Below, piece after piece: positions 7,733 through 13,700 of a stretch of 24,876 nucleotides of DNA. The translations under genes and the position numbers were made by a program. Below the pieces are notes generated by a model. That model was not told the origin of the DNA and ran no database searches. It worked only from the letters and a program-made list of their open reading frames with translations. Every line of letters starts with the position of its first letter. The first letter of the stretch is position 1. Source of the stretch: a virus; the IMG/VR virus record IMGVR_UViG_3300032770_000089, positions 1 through 24,876 of that record, one strand, 5' to 3'.

Positions 7733-8139
7733 TCCACTATCACGGCACGCCGATCACGCCACGTGAACGGCTGTACGAGCTTGCCGGGCGGAGCTTCTGC
7801 GTCTCGTTCGCTGACCCGCGCGACGTGCGCGTGTGCCATGAGATCGGGCAGACCTGGGCTGTGATCCCGGACGTGATCGACGGTGACGAGGACGCGAACA
7901 ACGCGCTGCTCGTCTCCTGGTCGCTCCGAGGCTTGCCGAAGGGCGCCCCGGTCTGGCATCTCCACGAGTCGCTCGACCGGCTACAGCGGCTCGCAGCGGG
8001 CTACGAGCGCGTCTGCTTCGGCTCGTCCGGCTCCTACGCCCAGATCGGCACCCCGGGAGGGACACCGAATGAACAGCGAATAGCCAAGCGCGGCCCTAAA
8101 CGACGAAGCGCCCCGGAGGGCGCTCGTCGGTGCGGCTAG
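7729..8139 (+). CDS. DpdA/TGT-like protein, internally deleted and C-terminally altered
   Basis: The GTG at 7729 overlaps the leader peptide stop; GTG 7723 in the same frame is the alternative. The protein begins VIHYHGTPITPRERLYELAG, then FCVSFADPRDVRVCHEIGQ, TWAVIPDVIDGDEDANNALL, APVWHLHESLDRL and VCFGSSGSYAQIGTP. From memory this order matches phage DpdA-like (tRNA-guanine-transglycosylase superfamily) proteins that insert 7-deazaguanines into phage DNA. Intact members have a segment with a DNGAF motif between IGQ and TWAVIPD; here the two are joined directly, a loss of roughly 35 residues including a probable catalytic aspartate. The end runs through the terminator hairpin and looks random (KRGPKRRSAPEGARRCG). 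It is probably a non-catalytic remnant. Confidence is high that it is coding-derived, moderate for the family. Confidence 0.6.
   Translation: MIHYHGTPITPRERLYELAGRSFCVSFADPRDVRVCHEIGQTWAVIPDVIDGDEDANNALLVSWSLRGLPKGAPVWHLHESLDRLQRLAAGYERVCFGSSGSYAQIGTPGGTPNEQRIAKRGPKRRSAPEGARRCG
8101..8129. terminator. Strong hairpin between convergent genes
   Basis: CGACGAAGCGCCC and GGGCGCTCGTCG form a 12-bp stem with one bulged base around a CGGA loop. It lies inside the last codons of the + gene and before the stop of the minus-strand 81-residue gene, so it can end both transcripts. There is no long T run, as usual in high-GC genomes. Confidence 0.65.
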
Positions 8140-8152
8140 AGGCAGAGACTTG

Positions 8153-8398
8153 TCACGGTTCCTGCATGGCCGCAACCCTCTGTGCCTCTCGGGCGTCATC
8201 CTCCGAGGCGCACCAGCGAAGCACGATCATCTCCTGCGCGTCGATGACGAACCAGCCATCGCGGGAGTACGCAACTGCGTACCGTCCCTGGGATTCGTCT
8301 TCGCCGTACTCGTTGATAGAGCGCGGCATCGCGTAAGGCGCGAGCATCGCCGTGCCGTTCTCGCTGTAGCGGATGCTGCCGTCCCAGTGAGCTTCCAT
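8153..8398 (-). CDS. Small cassette protein of unknown function
   Basis: An 81-residue protein starting MEAHWDGSIRYSENGTAML. An AGGAGG site six bases before this ATG fixes the start; the longer frame upstream lies in the promoter. The middle (DESQGRYAVAYSRDGWFVID, then MIVLRWCASEDDAREAQRVA) looks like a small alpha/beta domain: beta strands followed by a C-terminal helix. It has its own promoter (TTGCAC-18-TAAGAT) and converges on the DpdA-like gene across a shared hairpin, so it is a self-contained unit within cassette 1. No known family was recognised. Independent control is typical of genes expressed from a prophage. Confidence 0.7.
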   Translation of the reverse strand: MEAHWDGSIRYSENGTAMLAPYAMPRSINEYGEDESQGRYAVAYSRDGWFVIDAQEMIVLRWCASEDDAREAQRVAAMQEP

Positions 8399-8435
8399 CT
8401 CTTGCCTCCTTGCAATAGGAACCGTGACGCTTCGC

Positions 8436-8465
8436 ATCTTACACCTGCGTTAGTCGGAGGTGCAA
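8436..8465 (-). promoter_or_regulatory. Promoter of the 81-residue cassette gene
   Basis: On the minus strand TTGCAC (8465-8460), an 18-base spacer and TAAGAT (8441-8436) form a good sigma-70-type promoter. The 5' UTR of about 30 bases carries the AGGAGG site of the gene starting at 8398. Confidence 0.65.
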
Positions 8466-8476
8466 GCGTGACCGCC

Positions 8477-8507
8477 AATCCAGGGCCGCGCTCCACGCTT
8501 CCCGGCC
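8477..8507. repeat. Cassette right-end repeat / terminator, copy 1
   Basis: A 31-base sequence starting AATCCAGGGCCGCGC and ending CCACGCTTCCCGGCC. It differs by one base from 13611-13641. GGGCCG and CGGCCT can pair around a 14-base loop, so on the minus strand it may end transcription just past the glycosyltransferase stop at 8515. The identical loop in both copies suggests more than a simple terminator. Confidence 0.6.
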
Positions 8508-8514
8508 TGAGCGT

Positions 8515-9180
8515 CTAAGCCCAGTCGATCTCGCGCGCGTCGTCTTCGGAGTGGATGTAGCAGGCGGCGACCCGGCCCAGGTCAGCGCCTGCGCGCGCGC
8601 GGCCGTGGCGGAATACGGATGGCTCGACGTCCCAGTGCTCGACGAGTGACGGCACCGTCGCGGCCGCCCGAATACCGGCGTGGCGGAGGAAGCGGCCGAT
8701 GATCTCGTCGTCGGCGCGAAACGACGGCGGCCAGTTCTGCGCGTCGACGAACTCGAGGAACGGGCCGATCAGGTCGGTCGGCCAGGCGAGCGCGATCGCG
8801 GGGCACCAGCGGTCGTTGCGGAGGTCCGCCCAGTGGCTTCCGGCCCGGCAGGCGGCGAAGATGGCGGCGGCGTGCTCGGGCGGCCGCCCGGCGACAAAGA
8901 ACGCAATGACCCGGTCGGGGCGCGCGGCGATCGCGGCCGCGGCGGCGGCGGCGAAGTGGGGGCAGACCTCGACGTCGTCCTGTGCAATCAGCCGGTGGCT
9001 CGCGTCGGGCGGGGTAGTTTCGAGGACGAGCCGGTAGGTGCGCCAGGCGGAGCGGGGCCCGTCCGGGTCGGGGTCGTAGACGACGGAGCCGCCGGGAAGA
9101 CCGGAGGCGAGAGCCTCGGCGGCTTCCCGGCGGCTCGGATGGGCCTGGACGGCGAACGAGAGCCGCGGGGGTCGCGTCAC
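8515..9180 (-). CDS. Glycosyltransferase-like protein (GT-A style)
   Basis: A 221-residue protein that starts at a GTG overlapping the protease stop (GTGA). The N-terminus LSFAVQAHPSRREAAEALAS is a typical Rossmann-like first strand and helix. LIAQDDVEVCPHF carries an acidic cluster in the position of the DxD/EDD sugar-nucleotide and metal site. Further motifs are VIAFFVAGRP, WCPAIALAWPTDLIGPFLEF, RADDEIIGRFLR and TVPSLVEHWD. Similar proteins are found among structural genes of actinophages; this is from memory. A plausible role is glycosylation of virion proteins or host envelope, not shown by the sequence. It is co-translated with the protease and ends at the cassette 1 boundary. Confidence 0.65.
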   Translation of the reverse strand: MTRPPRLSFAVQAHPSRREAAEALASGLPGGSVVYDPDPDGPRSAWRTYRLVLETTPPDASHRLIAQDDVEVCPHFAAAAAAAIAARPDRVIAFFVAGRPPEHAAAIFAACRAGSHWADLRNDRWCPAIALAWPTDLIGPFLEFVDAQNWPPSFRADDEIIGRFLRHAGIRAAATVPSLVEHWDVEPSVFRHGRARAGADLGRVAACYIHSEDDAREIDWA

Positions 9181-11768
9181 TTCCCGACCGTCGCCCTGGT
9201 CCTCTCCGCCAGCTCTGCGTAGCGTCCGCGTGCCCTGTCGCCGAGTGCGGCGAACTGCTCGCGGACGGCGGCGGAGAGACGGTCGTCGCCGTCGCCATCG
9301 CCGTCCGTGATCCCGGCGGCGGTCAGCGACAGCACCTGCGGTGTCCCGTCGTCGGCGGACGCGATCATCGCCTTCACGCGCGGCACCGGGAACCCGGGCA
9401 CGTTCACCGCGAGCAGCGCGACGAGCTCGAGGTTGTCGTTCACGTTCCGCCAGTCGCCCGAGAGGACGGCGCCGCGGATCTTCCGGTACGTCTCCTCGCT
9501 CGTCCCGGGCCGCATCGCGCCGGCGACCCAGATCCCGTACTCGTCCTCGCCGACGACGACGTCAGCGGCCGCGGTGCCGGTGTGGTCGTAGTGGCGGGTC
9601 GCCTCCGCCCGCGAGAGCCGTCCGCCGGCGTGGCCGGTGTCGAACGTGATCGTGCCGCAGGAGATCCGCTCGCCATCCCGGCAGACGACCTCCTTCAGGT
9701 GGAAGTAGGCGTAGCCGGTGCGGGAGTGCGGCGCGATGACGCAGACGTCGGGGAAGCCGGTGTGGCAGACATCCCAGGCGGCGGCGTGTCCGGACACCCG
9801 GCCGTCGTCGTCGACCGTGAGCGCGGTCAGCTCGGCGAACTCGGGGTCGGCGAACCAGTCGGCGGGCGGCAGGTCGGCCTCGGCCGTCTCCTCAATCGGT
9901 TCGCTGTCGGCGACCGCGGACGCGGACGCCTCGAGCGACGCGGGCGCGGCCGGATCGTGCTTGACGACGGTGTAGCCGGCCTGGCCGGTGTACGTCCAGA
10001 GGAACGGGTTCGGGGACGGGTTCGGGGTGCCGTCCGCGGCGAGAGAGTCGGTGAGGCTGATCGTCGCGCCCGCGAACGCCTGGAACGGGCAGACGGTCGC
10101 CATCCCGATCGTCGCGTGCCAGACGACGAGCATCACGTCCTCGTCGCCGCCGAGGAAGACCGGGACGCCGTCCCCGTCCGCGACGGGGCCGCTGCCGCCG
10201 ATCCAGTTCCCGTCGGCGTCGAGGACGTCGGAGCGGTAGGCGATCTCCATCTCGGAGATCGCGAGGTCGACGGAGACGCCGCGGAGGGTGCCGTCGCCGA
10301 CCATGCGGGCGATCTCGACGCCGTAGTCGCCCGGGTCGAACTCGCCGGACGCACGGATCAGGTTGCCTTCCCGCCAGATCCGGTCGATGCGGCCGGCGAC
10401 GAGCGCGCCGTCGTGGCCGCCCTCCGCCGACGTGTTCGTCATCGCCATCAGCGTCAGCGGCAGGTCGCGCCAGTCGATCGCGTCCGGGGCGAAGATCCGG
10501 CCGTCGTCGGTCGGCGATCCCTCCGGGCAGAGGGTGGCGGTCCACTCGAGCCCCGACGACGGGGCCGCGGCGGTCGCGGGCGCGTCCGGGGTGCGCGGGG
10601 TCGGGCGGCGGCGCGGGATCTTCTCGGCGGGCTGGTGCTCGTCCGGGAGCGGGGGCGCGGTCGCGCCGTCCGCGGCGAGAGCAGGCAGCCGGTCGAAGAC
10701 CATCCGAACCTCACGACCGACGGCCTCCGCGACTTCCTTGGCGAAGTCACTGCCAAAGGCCGGGCCACGAACGATGATCGGGACAACCGCGGACGCCTCC
10801 TCGGGTGCCTCGTAGCTGGTGCAGTCGCAGTCGTCGACCGTGCAGGGGCCGTCGGTGCCGAGATGGTCGGTGTAGGCGTCGTCGCAGCTCGCGCACGCCG
10901 GGCGGGCCGCGAATCCGGCCGCGCGCGCCGACGCCTCCTGCTGGTGGCGTTCCCAACCCGTGACGGACGCCTCCTCCGCGACCCACTGCGACTCGACCGG
11001 CGTCCACTCCGACGCGGGCGGCAGCACCGGCTCCTTCTCGTCGTCGTAGCTGATCGGGACGAGCCAGTACTCGCCCTTCTCCCAGTCGCACAAGATCGCG
11101 GAGCCGCCGCCGATAGCGACGTCGACGACGCCCCAGCCCCAGGAGTCGCCCGGGTTCAGGAGCGCCGAGATGTCGCTCATCACGTCCATCAGGCCCTCTT
11201 CGGAGTCCCAGGGGAGGTCGGCTGCGGCGGCGAGCGACGCGCGGGCGCGGAGTGCGGCGAACCGATCGCCCTCGGCGGCGCCCTCGCCCTTCTCGTCCCA
11301 GGGGGCCGTGATCGACTTGTCGTTGTACTGCTTGCGGGCGACGGCGTACCAGGCGGAGATCGTCTTCTTCACCGCGTCCTTGTCGGCGGCCGGGATCCCC
11401 TTCGTCGCGTCGATCCCGTGCCCGCCCGCGGCGGCGGTGATCGCACCCCAGACGGCGGTCGGGGTGCCGCCGATGACGTCGACGTACGGGAGCTTGCCGC
11501 CGCCGACCTGCTCCTGGTTGTCCGGGTCGAACCAGAGGTAGCCGCTGCGGAACTTCGCCCAGTCCTCGTTGTCGCCGCCGATGCCGCACTCCTTCTGCCA
11601 GCGCTGGTTCGCCTCGCCGGCGTCCCAGGCGGTGTCGCGGTCGGAGAGCGGGAAGTCCTTCTTCGCGGTCGCGCCAGCGGCGACGAGCACCTCGGCCGGT
11701 TCGCGCTCCGCGGCGCGACGGGTGCGGCGACGAACCTGGGCGGGACTGGTCGAGAGCTTGCGGGCCAT
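9177..11768 (-). CDS. Capsid maturation protease, large multidomain
   Basis: An 863-residue protein with an AAGGAGGAG site four bases before its ATG. Residues 1-180 include a basic leader (VRRRTRRAAERE) and a domain with FPLSDRDTAWDAGEANQRW and WYAVARKQYND. Residues 292-316 hold a cysteine cluster (CASCDD...CTVDDCDC) that could bind metal. Residues about 405-600 fit the phage prohead protease of actinophages: GRIDRIWREGNLIRASGEFD, GDYGVEIARMVGDGTLRGVS with a candidate catalytic Ser, and WHATIGMATVCPFQAFAGA. The C-terminal part (about 675-863) has GRVSGHAAAWDVCHTGF and a His-containing TFDTGHAGGRLSR. Location upstream of the glycosyltransferase and capsid genes supports a capsid role. It carries SAVVPIIVRGP, shared with the portal. 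The exact catalytic residues are not certain. Confidence 0.75.
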   Translation of the reverse strand: MARKLSTSPAQVRRRTRRAAEREPAEVLVAAGATAKKDFPLSDRDTAWDAGEANQRWQKECGIGGDNEDWAKFRSGYLWFDPDNQEQVGGGKLPYVDVIGGTPTAVWGAITAAAGGHGIDATKGIPAADKDAVKKTISAWYAVARKQYNDKSITAPWDEKGEGAAEGDRFAALRARASLAAAADLPWDSEEGLMDVMSDISALLNPGDSWGWGVVDVAIGGGSAILCDWEKGEYWLVPISYDDEKEPVLPPASEWTPVESQWVAEEASVTGWERHQQEASARAAGFAARPACASCDDAYTDHLGTDGPCTVDDCDCTSYEAPEEASAVVPIIVRGPAFGSDFAKEVAEAVGREVRMVFDRLPALAADGATAPPLPDEHQPAEKIPRRRPTPRTPDAPATAAAPSSGLEWTATLCPEGSPTDDGRIFAPDAIDWRDLPLTLMAMTNTSAEGGHDGALVAGRIDRIWREGNLIRASGEFDPGDYGVEIARMVGDGTLRGVSVDLAISEMEIAYRSDVLDADGNWIGGSGPVADGDGVPVFLGGDEDVMLVVWHATIGMATVCPFQAFAGATISLTDSLAADGTPNPSPNPFLWTYTGQAGYTVVKHDPAAPASLEASASAVADSEPIEETAEADLPPADWFADPEFAELTALTVDDDGRVSGHAAAWDVCHTGFPDVCVIAPHSRTGYAYFHLKEVVCRDGERISCGTITFDTGHAGGRLSRAEATRHYDHTGTAAADVVVGEDEYGIWVAGAMRPGTSEETYRKIRGAVLSGDWRNVNDNLELVALLAVNVPGFPVPRVKAMIASADDGTPQVLSLTAAGITDGDGDGDDRLSAAVREQFAALGDRARGRYAELAERTRATVGK

Positions 11769-11835
11769 CCGGCTCCTCCTTCTTCAGGGGGTCGCCCCTC
11801 CCCGGGACGATCCCTTATCCAGGGAATCGGAGTCG

Positions 11836-11864
11836 ATGGTATGGCCGTCACCCGCAGGTTCCAT
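11836..11864 (-). promoter_or_regulatory. Putative minus-strand promoter for the protease gene
   Basis: TACCAT (complement of 11836-11841) lies exactly 22 bases beyond the palindrome at 11864-11877, matching the geometry of TACACT at 7609. The -35 position reads ATGGAA, which is weak. The expected 5' UTR would be about 60 bases. Confidence 0.4.
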
Positions 11865-11879
11865 CACGCGGGCGTGATG
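11862..11879. promoter_or_regulatory. Palindromic operator, copy 2
   Basis: CATCACGC-GG-GCGTGATG is a perfect 8+2+8 palindrome, the best copy of the four. It sits between the divergent promoters of the protease gene (minus) and the nucleotidyltransferase-like gene (plus). Confidence 0.65.
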
Positions 11880-11902
11880 ACATCGGCCCGCGCTGTTATC
11901 CT
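11874..11902 (+). promoter_or_regulatory. Promoter of leaderless + strand cassette 2
   Basis: GTGATG at 11874-11879 and TATCCT at 11897-11902 are spaced 17 bases apart. The ATG at 11910 follows the -10 box by seven bases, which points to a leaderless mRNA. The -35 overlaps the palindrome, so a protein bound there should block or replace RNA polymerase contacts. Confidence 0.6.
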
Positions 11903-11909
11903 GCTAGCT

Positions 11910-12326
11910 ATGGAACGGGAATCGCCAAGCTCGGCCCAAGATCGCAAGCCGAAGGGCTGCTACCTGACGACGCTGGAACTGCACGAACTTGACGAGGCGT
12001 GCGCCCCGTTCCTCTCGGCGTTCGGCGAGCATCCCTACCTCGTCGGTTCGGCTTCGGAGCGGCCCGACTTCCGCGACGTGGACGTTCGGCTAATCCTGCC
12101 CGACGCCGAGTTCGACGCCCTGTTCGCCGAACGGAAAGGGCTTTGGGCGCTCCTCTCGCGACTCGGCTCTACCCACCTCCGCGCCAAGACCGGCCTGCCC
12201 ATCGACTTCCAGATTCAGCGTCAGACTGAGGCGAACGAGAAGTACGGCGACCTCGGCAAGACGCCGCGCAACCCGCTCGGGAGCCGCAGCCTGCTCAACT
12301 TCGCGGGCGGAGGAGACGCCGCATGA
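11910..12326 (+). CDS. Nucleotidyltransferase-like protein
   Basis: A 138-residue protein starting MERESPSSAQDRKPKGC. The ATG lies seven bases after the -10 box with no ribosome binding site. The core YLVGSASERPDFRDVDVRLI has the Gly-Ser...Asp-x-Asp pattern of nucleotidyltransferase (polymerase-beta type) folds, and TGLPIDFQIQRQTEANEKYG supplies a possible third acidic residue. The C-terminus RNPLGSRSLLNFAGG completes a small single-domain protein. The substrate is unknown; related phage proteins are usually just called nucleotidyltransferase. A hairpin at 12370-12396 can end the transcript. The longer frame upstream crosses the promoter and is not used. Confidence 0.7.
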   Translation: MERESPSSAQDRKPKGCYLTTLELHELDEACAPFLSAFGEHPYLVGSASERPDFRDVDVRLILPDAEFDALFAERKGLWALLSRLGSTHLRAKTGLPIDFQIQRQTEANEKYGDLGKTPRNPLGSRSLLNFAGGGDAA

Positions 12327-12369
12327 ATCCACCGAGATCCACGCGCTCAGACCAGACGCGCCCGTCGCC

Positions 12370-12396
12370 AATCCCGGCCCTTCGCGACCCGGGATT
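12370..12396. terminator. Hairpin after the nucleotidyltransferase-like gene
   Basis: AATCCCGG and CCGGGATT form a perfect 8-bp inverted repeat with an 11-base loop. It lies 44 bases after the stop codon, so it can terminate that transcript. It also touches the -35 region of the next gene, so it could instead be an operator. Confidence 0.5.
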
Positions 12397-12419
12397 ATCT
12401 ACTTCACGCAGGGTCAGGG

Positions 12420-12425
12420 TACGAT
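12420..12425 (+). promoter_or_regulatory. -10 box for the membrane protein gene, leaderless
   Basis: TACGAT is followed after seven bases by the ATG at 12433, the same leaderless spacing as in the 11910 gene. No convincing -35 hexamer is seen, so the promoter may need an activator. Confidence 0.45.
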
Positions 12426-12432
12426 TCTGGAT

Positions 12433-13308
12433 ATGTCGCGCCGCCGCCGCCGCGTCCCTGACGAACCAATTCAGACCCCGCCGCAGGACGTACATTTCAT
12501 GCGTCGGGTCGGCTCGCGTGCCGGGTTCGCCGTCGCTGCTATCGGCCTGGTATTTGCTGCATACCAGGTTCAGGGGTGGAAGATGCCACGCCTCCTAGCG
12601 GCCGTGCTTATCGCAGCGATGCTGACAGTCGCTGGCATCGCATTCCTCTCGATTATCTGGGAAGCAGTCCAAGAAGTACGCCTATTGCTGGAGCGCCGAG
12701 AGACGAGTGCGGGATGGATCATTGAAGCTGATCCAGGTCTATTCGACTTTGAGGCGGACGGGCTCCGCGCGATGGAAGAGTTCACAGAGGAACTCGAAAA
12801 GCTCAGCAAGGACACCCAGCGGATCGGAAAGAAACTTCCGCGCCATAGTCAGCTAATGGAGCGGTCCACGGCGCCTGGCGTGAACGGGAAGATGCGGCAG
12901 AACCTCGCCAACCGAGCCGCGAAGGACATACGTCACAGCGCTACCTTCATCAAGAAGCGGCTTGACCTCCTCACGGTGCTCAATACCGAGATCGGTCGTA
13001 ACCTCGTTCCGTGGGTCCGTCTCATGACCATTGAAACGGACGAGGATGCTGAGGCGGCGCAATTGATGAGGGAGATGGGTGATTCGGGGGCACGGGTGAC
13101 AGACGACGTGATTGCGTCACTCCGCGGCTACCGCGCGAGCGTAAAGGGCATCGAGGAACAGAACGCATCGAGAAGCCTGAGGATCGCTGCTCGTGAACTG
13201 GGTGAATCCCTCGATGGAATCGAGCGTGTCCTTCGAAAGCGCCTGGCGGACTCAAGAAGATTGAATGACGAGTTGGAGAGGAAACTTTCGCTGTGGTCGG
13301 CGTCCTAG
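12433..13308 (+). CDS. Two-pass membrane protein with long cytoplasmic helical domain
   Basis: A 291-residue protein starting MSRRRRRVPDEPIQTPP. Two membrane segments lie at about residues 30-46 (AGFAVAAIGLVFAAYQV) and 53-76 (LLAAVLIAAMLTVAGIAFLSI); the basic N-terminus predicts both ends inside. The remaining 200 residues are charged and mostly helical (MEEFTEELEKLSKDTQRIGK, RRLNDELERKLSLW), with coiled-coil character. Base composition is visibly less GC-rich and codon use less biased than in the flanking structural genes, a sign of separate origin. It has a leaderless promoter inside cassette 2. No known family was recognised. A prophage-expressed membrane protein, for example in superinfection exclusion, is a guess from context only. 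Confidence 0.7.
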   Translation: MSRRRRRVPDEPIQTPPQDVHFMRRVGSRAGFAVAAIGLVFAAYQVQGWKMPRLLAAVLIAAMLTVAGIAFLSIIWEAVQEVRLLLERRETSAGWIIEADPGLFDFEADGLRAMEEFTEELEKLSKDTQRIGKKLPRHSQLMERSTAPGVNGKMRQNLANRAAKDIRHSATFIKKRLDLLTVLNTEIGRNLVPWVRLMTIETDEDAEAAQLMREMGDSGARVTDDVIASLRGYRASVKGIEEQNASRSLRIAARELGESLDGIERVLRKRLADSRRLNDELERKLSLWSAS

Positions 13309-13406
13309 CTCGTCAAGTCCTCGTATGTGAGCGTCTCGCCTTCAATGAGTCGCAGAATGGTGTCCCGGAACAGGTAGGGGTTCTCGCGGTTGCCTGAGCC
13401 GAACCG
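13305..13406 (-). pseudogene. Possible 3' fragment of a lost gene
   Basis: Between two + strand genes the minus strand has a protein-like frame: FGSGNRENPYLFRDTILRLI followed by EGETLTYEDLTS and a stop. It has no start codon after the in-frame stop at 13407-13409, and its 5' side is overlapped by the + strand gene at 13390. It looks like the remnant C-terminus of a gene replaced by that insertion. It is only 33 codons, so chance is possible. Confidence 0.3.
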
Positions 13407-13611
13407 CTACACCATCGCGTGCGACCAGGTGGCGCGCATCATCACGCTCGGCAACTACCTCGTGGAACGCCTGGAAATGCACATCGCGATGGACAAGGCG
13501 CGGGAAGATCCCGACAAGTGGGCGCGGGAAGATCCCGACAAGTGCTGGCGCTGCAAGCAGGCAATCGAGGAATGGAAGTCGGCGCTCGCTGATGATGGGT
13601 TGCCGCTGTGA
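13390..13611 (+). CDS. Small protein with tandem AREDPDK duplication
   Basis: A 73-residue frame starting at TTG, with AGGTAGGGG nine bases upstream. The protein reads MPEPNRYTIACDQVARIITL and onward, is mostly helical, and contains the repeat AREDPDKW-AREDPDKC made by a 24-base exact tandem duplication at 13497-13544. The C-terminal CWRCKQAIEEWKSALADDG has a CxxC pair, possibly half of a metal site. Its stop codon abuts the 31-base right-end repeat of cassette 2. Function unknown. The TTG start is less certain; the internal ATG codons near residue 30 are alternatives. Confidence 0.55.
   Translation: MPEPNRYTIACDQVARIITLGNYLVERLEMHIAMDKAREDPDKWAREDPDKCWRCKQAIEEWKSALADDGLPL
13497..13544 (+). 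repeat. 24-base exact tandem duplication
   Basis: The unit GGCGCGGGAAGATCCCGACA plus AGTG occurs twice head to tail inside a coding region and keeps the frame, adding eight codons. Exact identity suggests a recent event. Confidence 0.9.
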
Positions 13612-13641
13612 ATCCAGGGCCGCGCACCACGCTTCCCGGCC
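13611..13641. repeat. Cassette right-end repeat / terminator, copy 2
   Basis: A 31-base sequence with one mismatch to 8477-8507. GGGCCG (13617-13622) and CGGCCC (13637-13642) pair perfectly, so on the minus strand it can terminate transcription just past the MuF unit. It marks the right end of cassette 2. Confidence 0.65.
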
Positions 13642-13649
13642 CGTAGCCG

Positions 13650-13700
13650 CTACTCCGCGTCGACCTCTTCCTCACCGCCGCCGGGCGTGTCGTAACTCAT
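13650..13700 (-). CDS. Possible 16-residue acidic mini-ORF after the MuF gene
   Basis: The ATG overlaps the MuF stop (ATGA) and encodes MSYDTPGGGEEEVDAE before a stop, immediately upstream of the terminator hairpin. The coupling pattern matches the operon, but the length is too short to be sure. It may be the remnant of a longer gene cut by the cassette 2 insertion. Confidence 0.3.
   Translation of the reverse strand: MSYDTPGGGEEEVDAE

Noticed and set aside
9582-12326. A 914-codon + strand frame ending with the nucleotidyltransferase-like gene
   Set aside because: Only the last 138 codons look like a protein. The upstream part is antisense to the protease and crosses the promoter and palindrome.
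12323-12598. A 91-codon frame starting at an ATGA overlap after the nucleotidyltransferase-like gene
   Set aside because: It runs through the hairpin and the leaderless promoter and then overlaps the membrane protein gene in another frame, where it reads like a shadow (Arg/Ser/Cys-rich).
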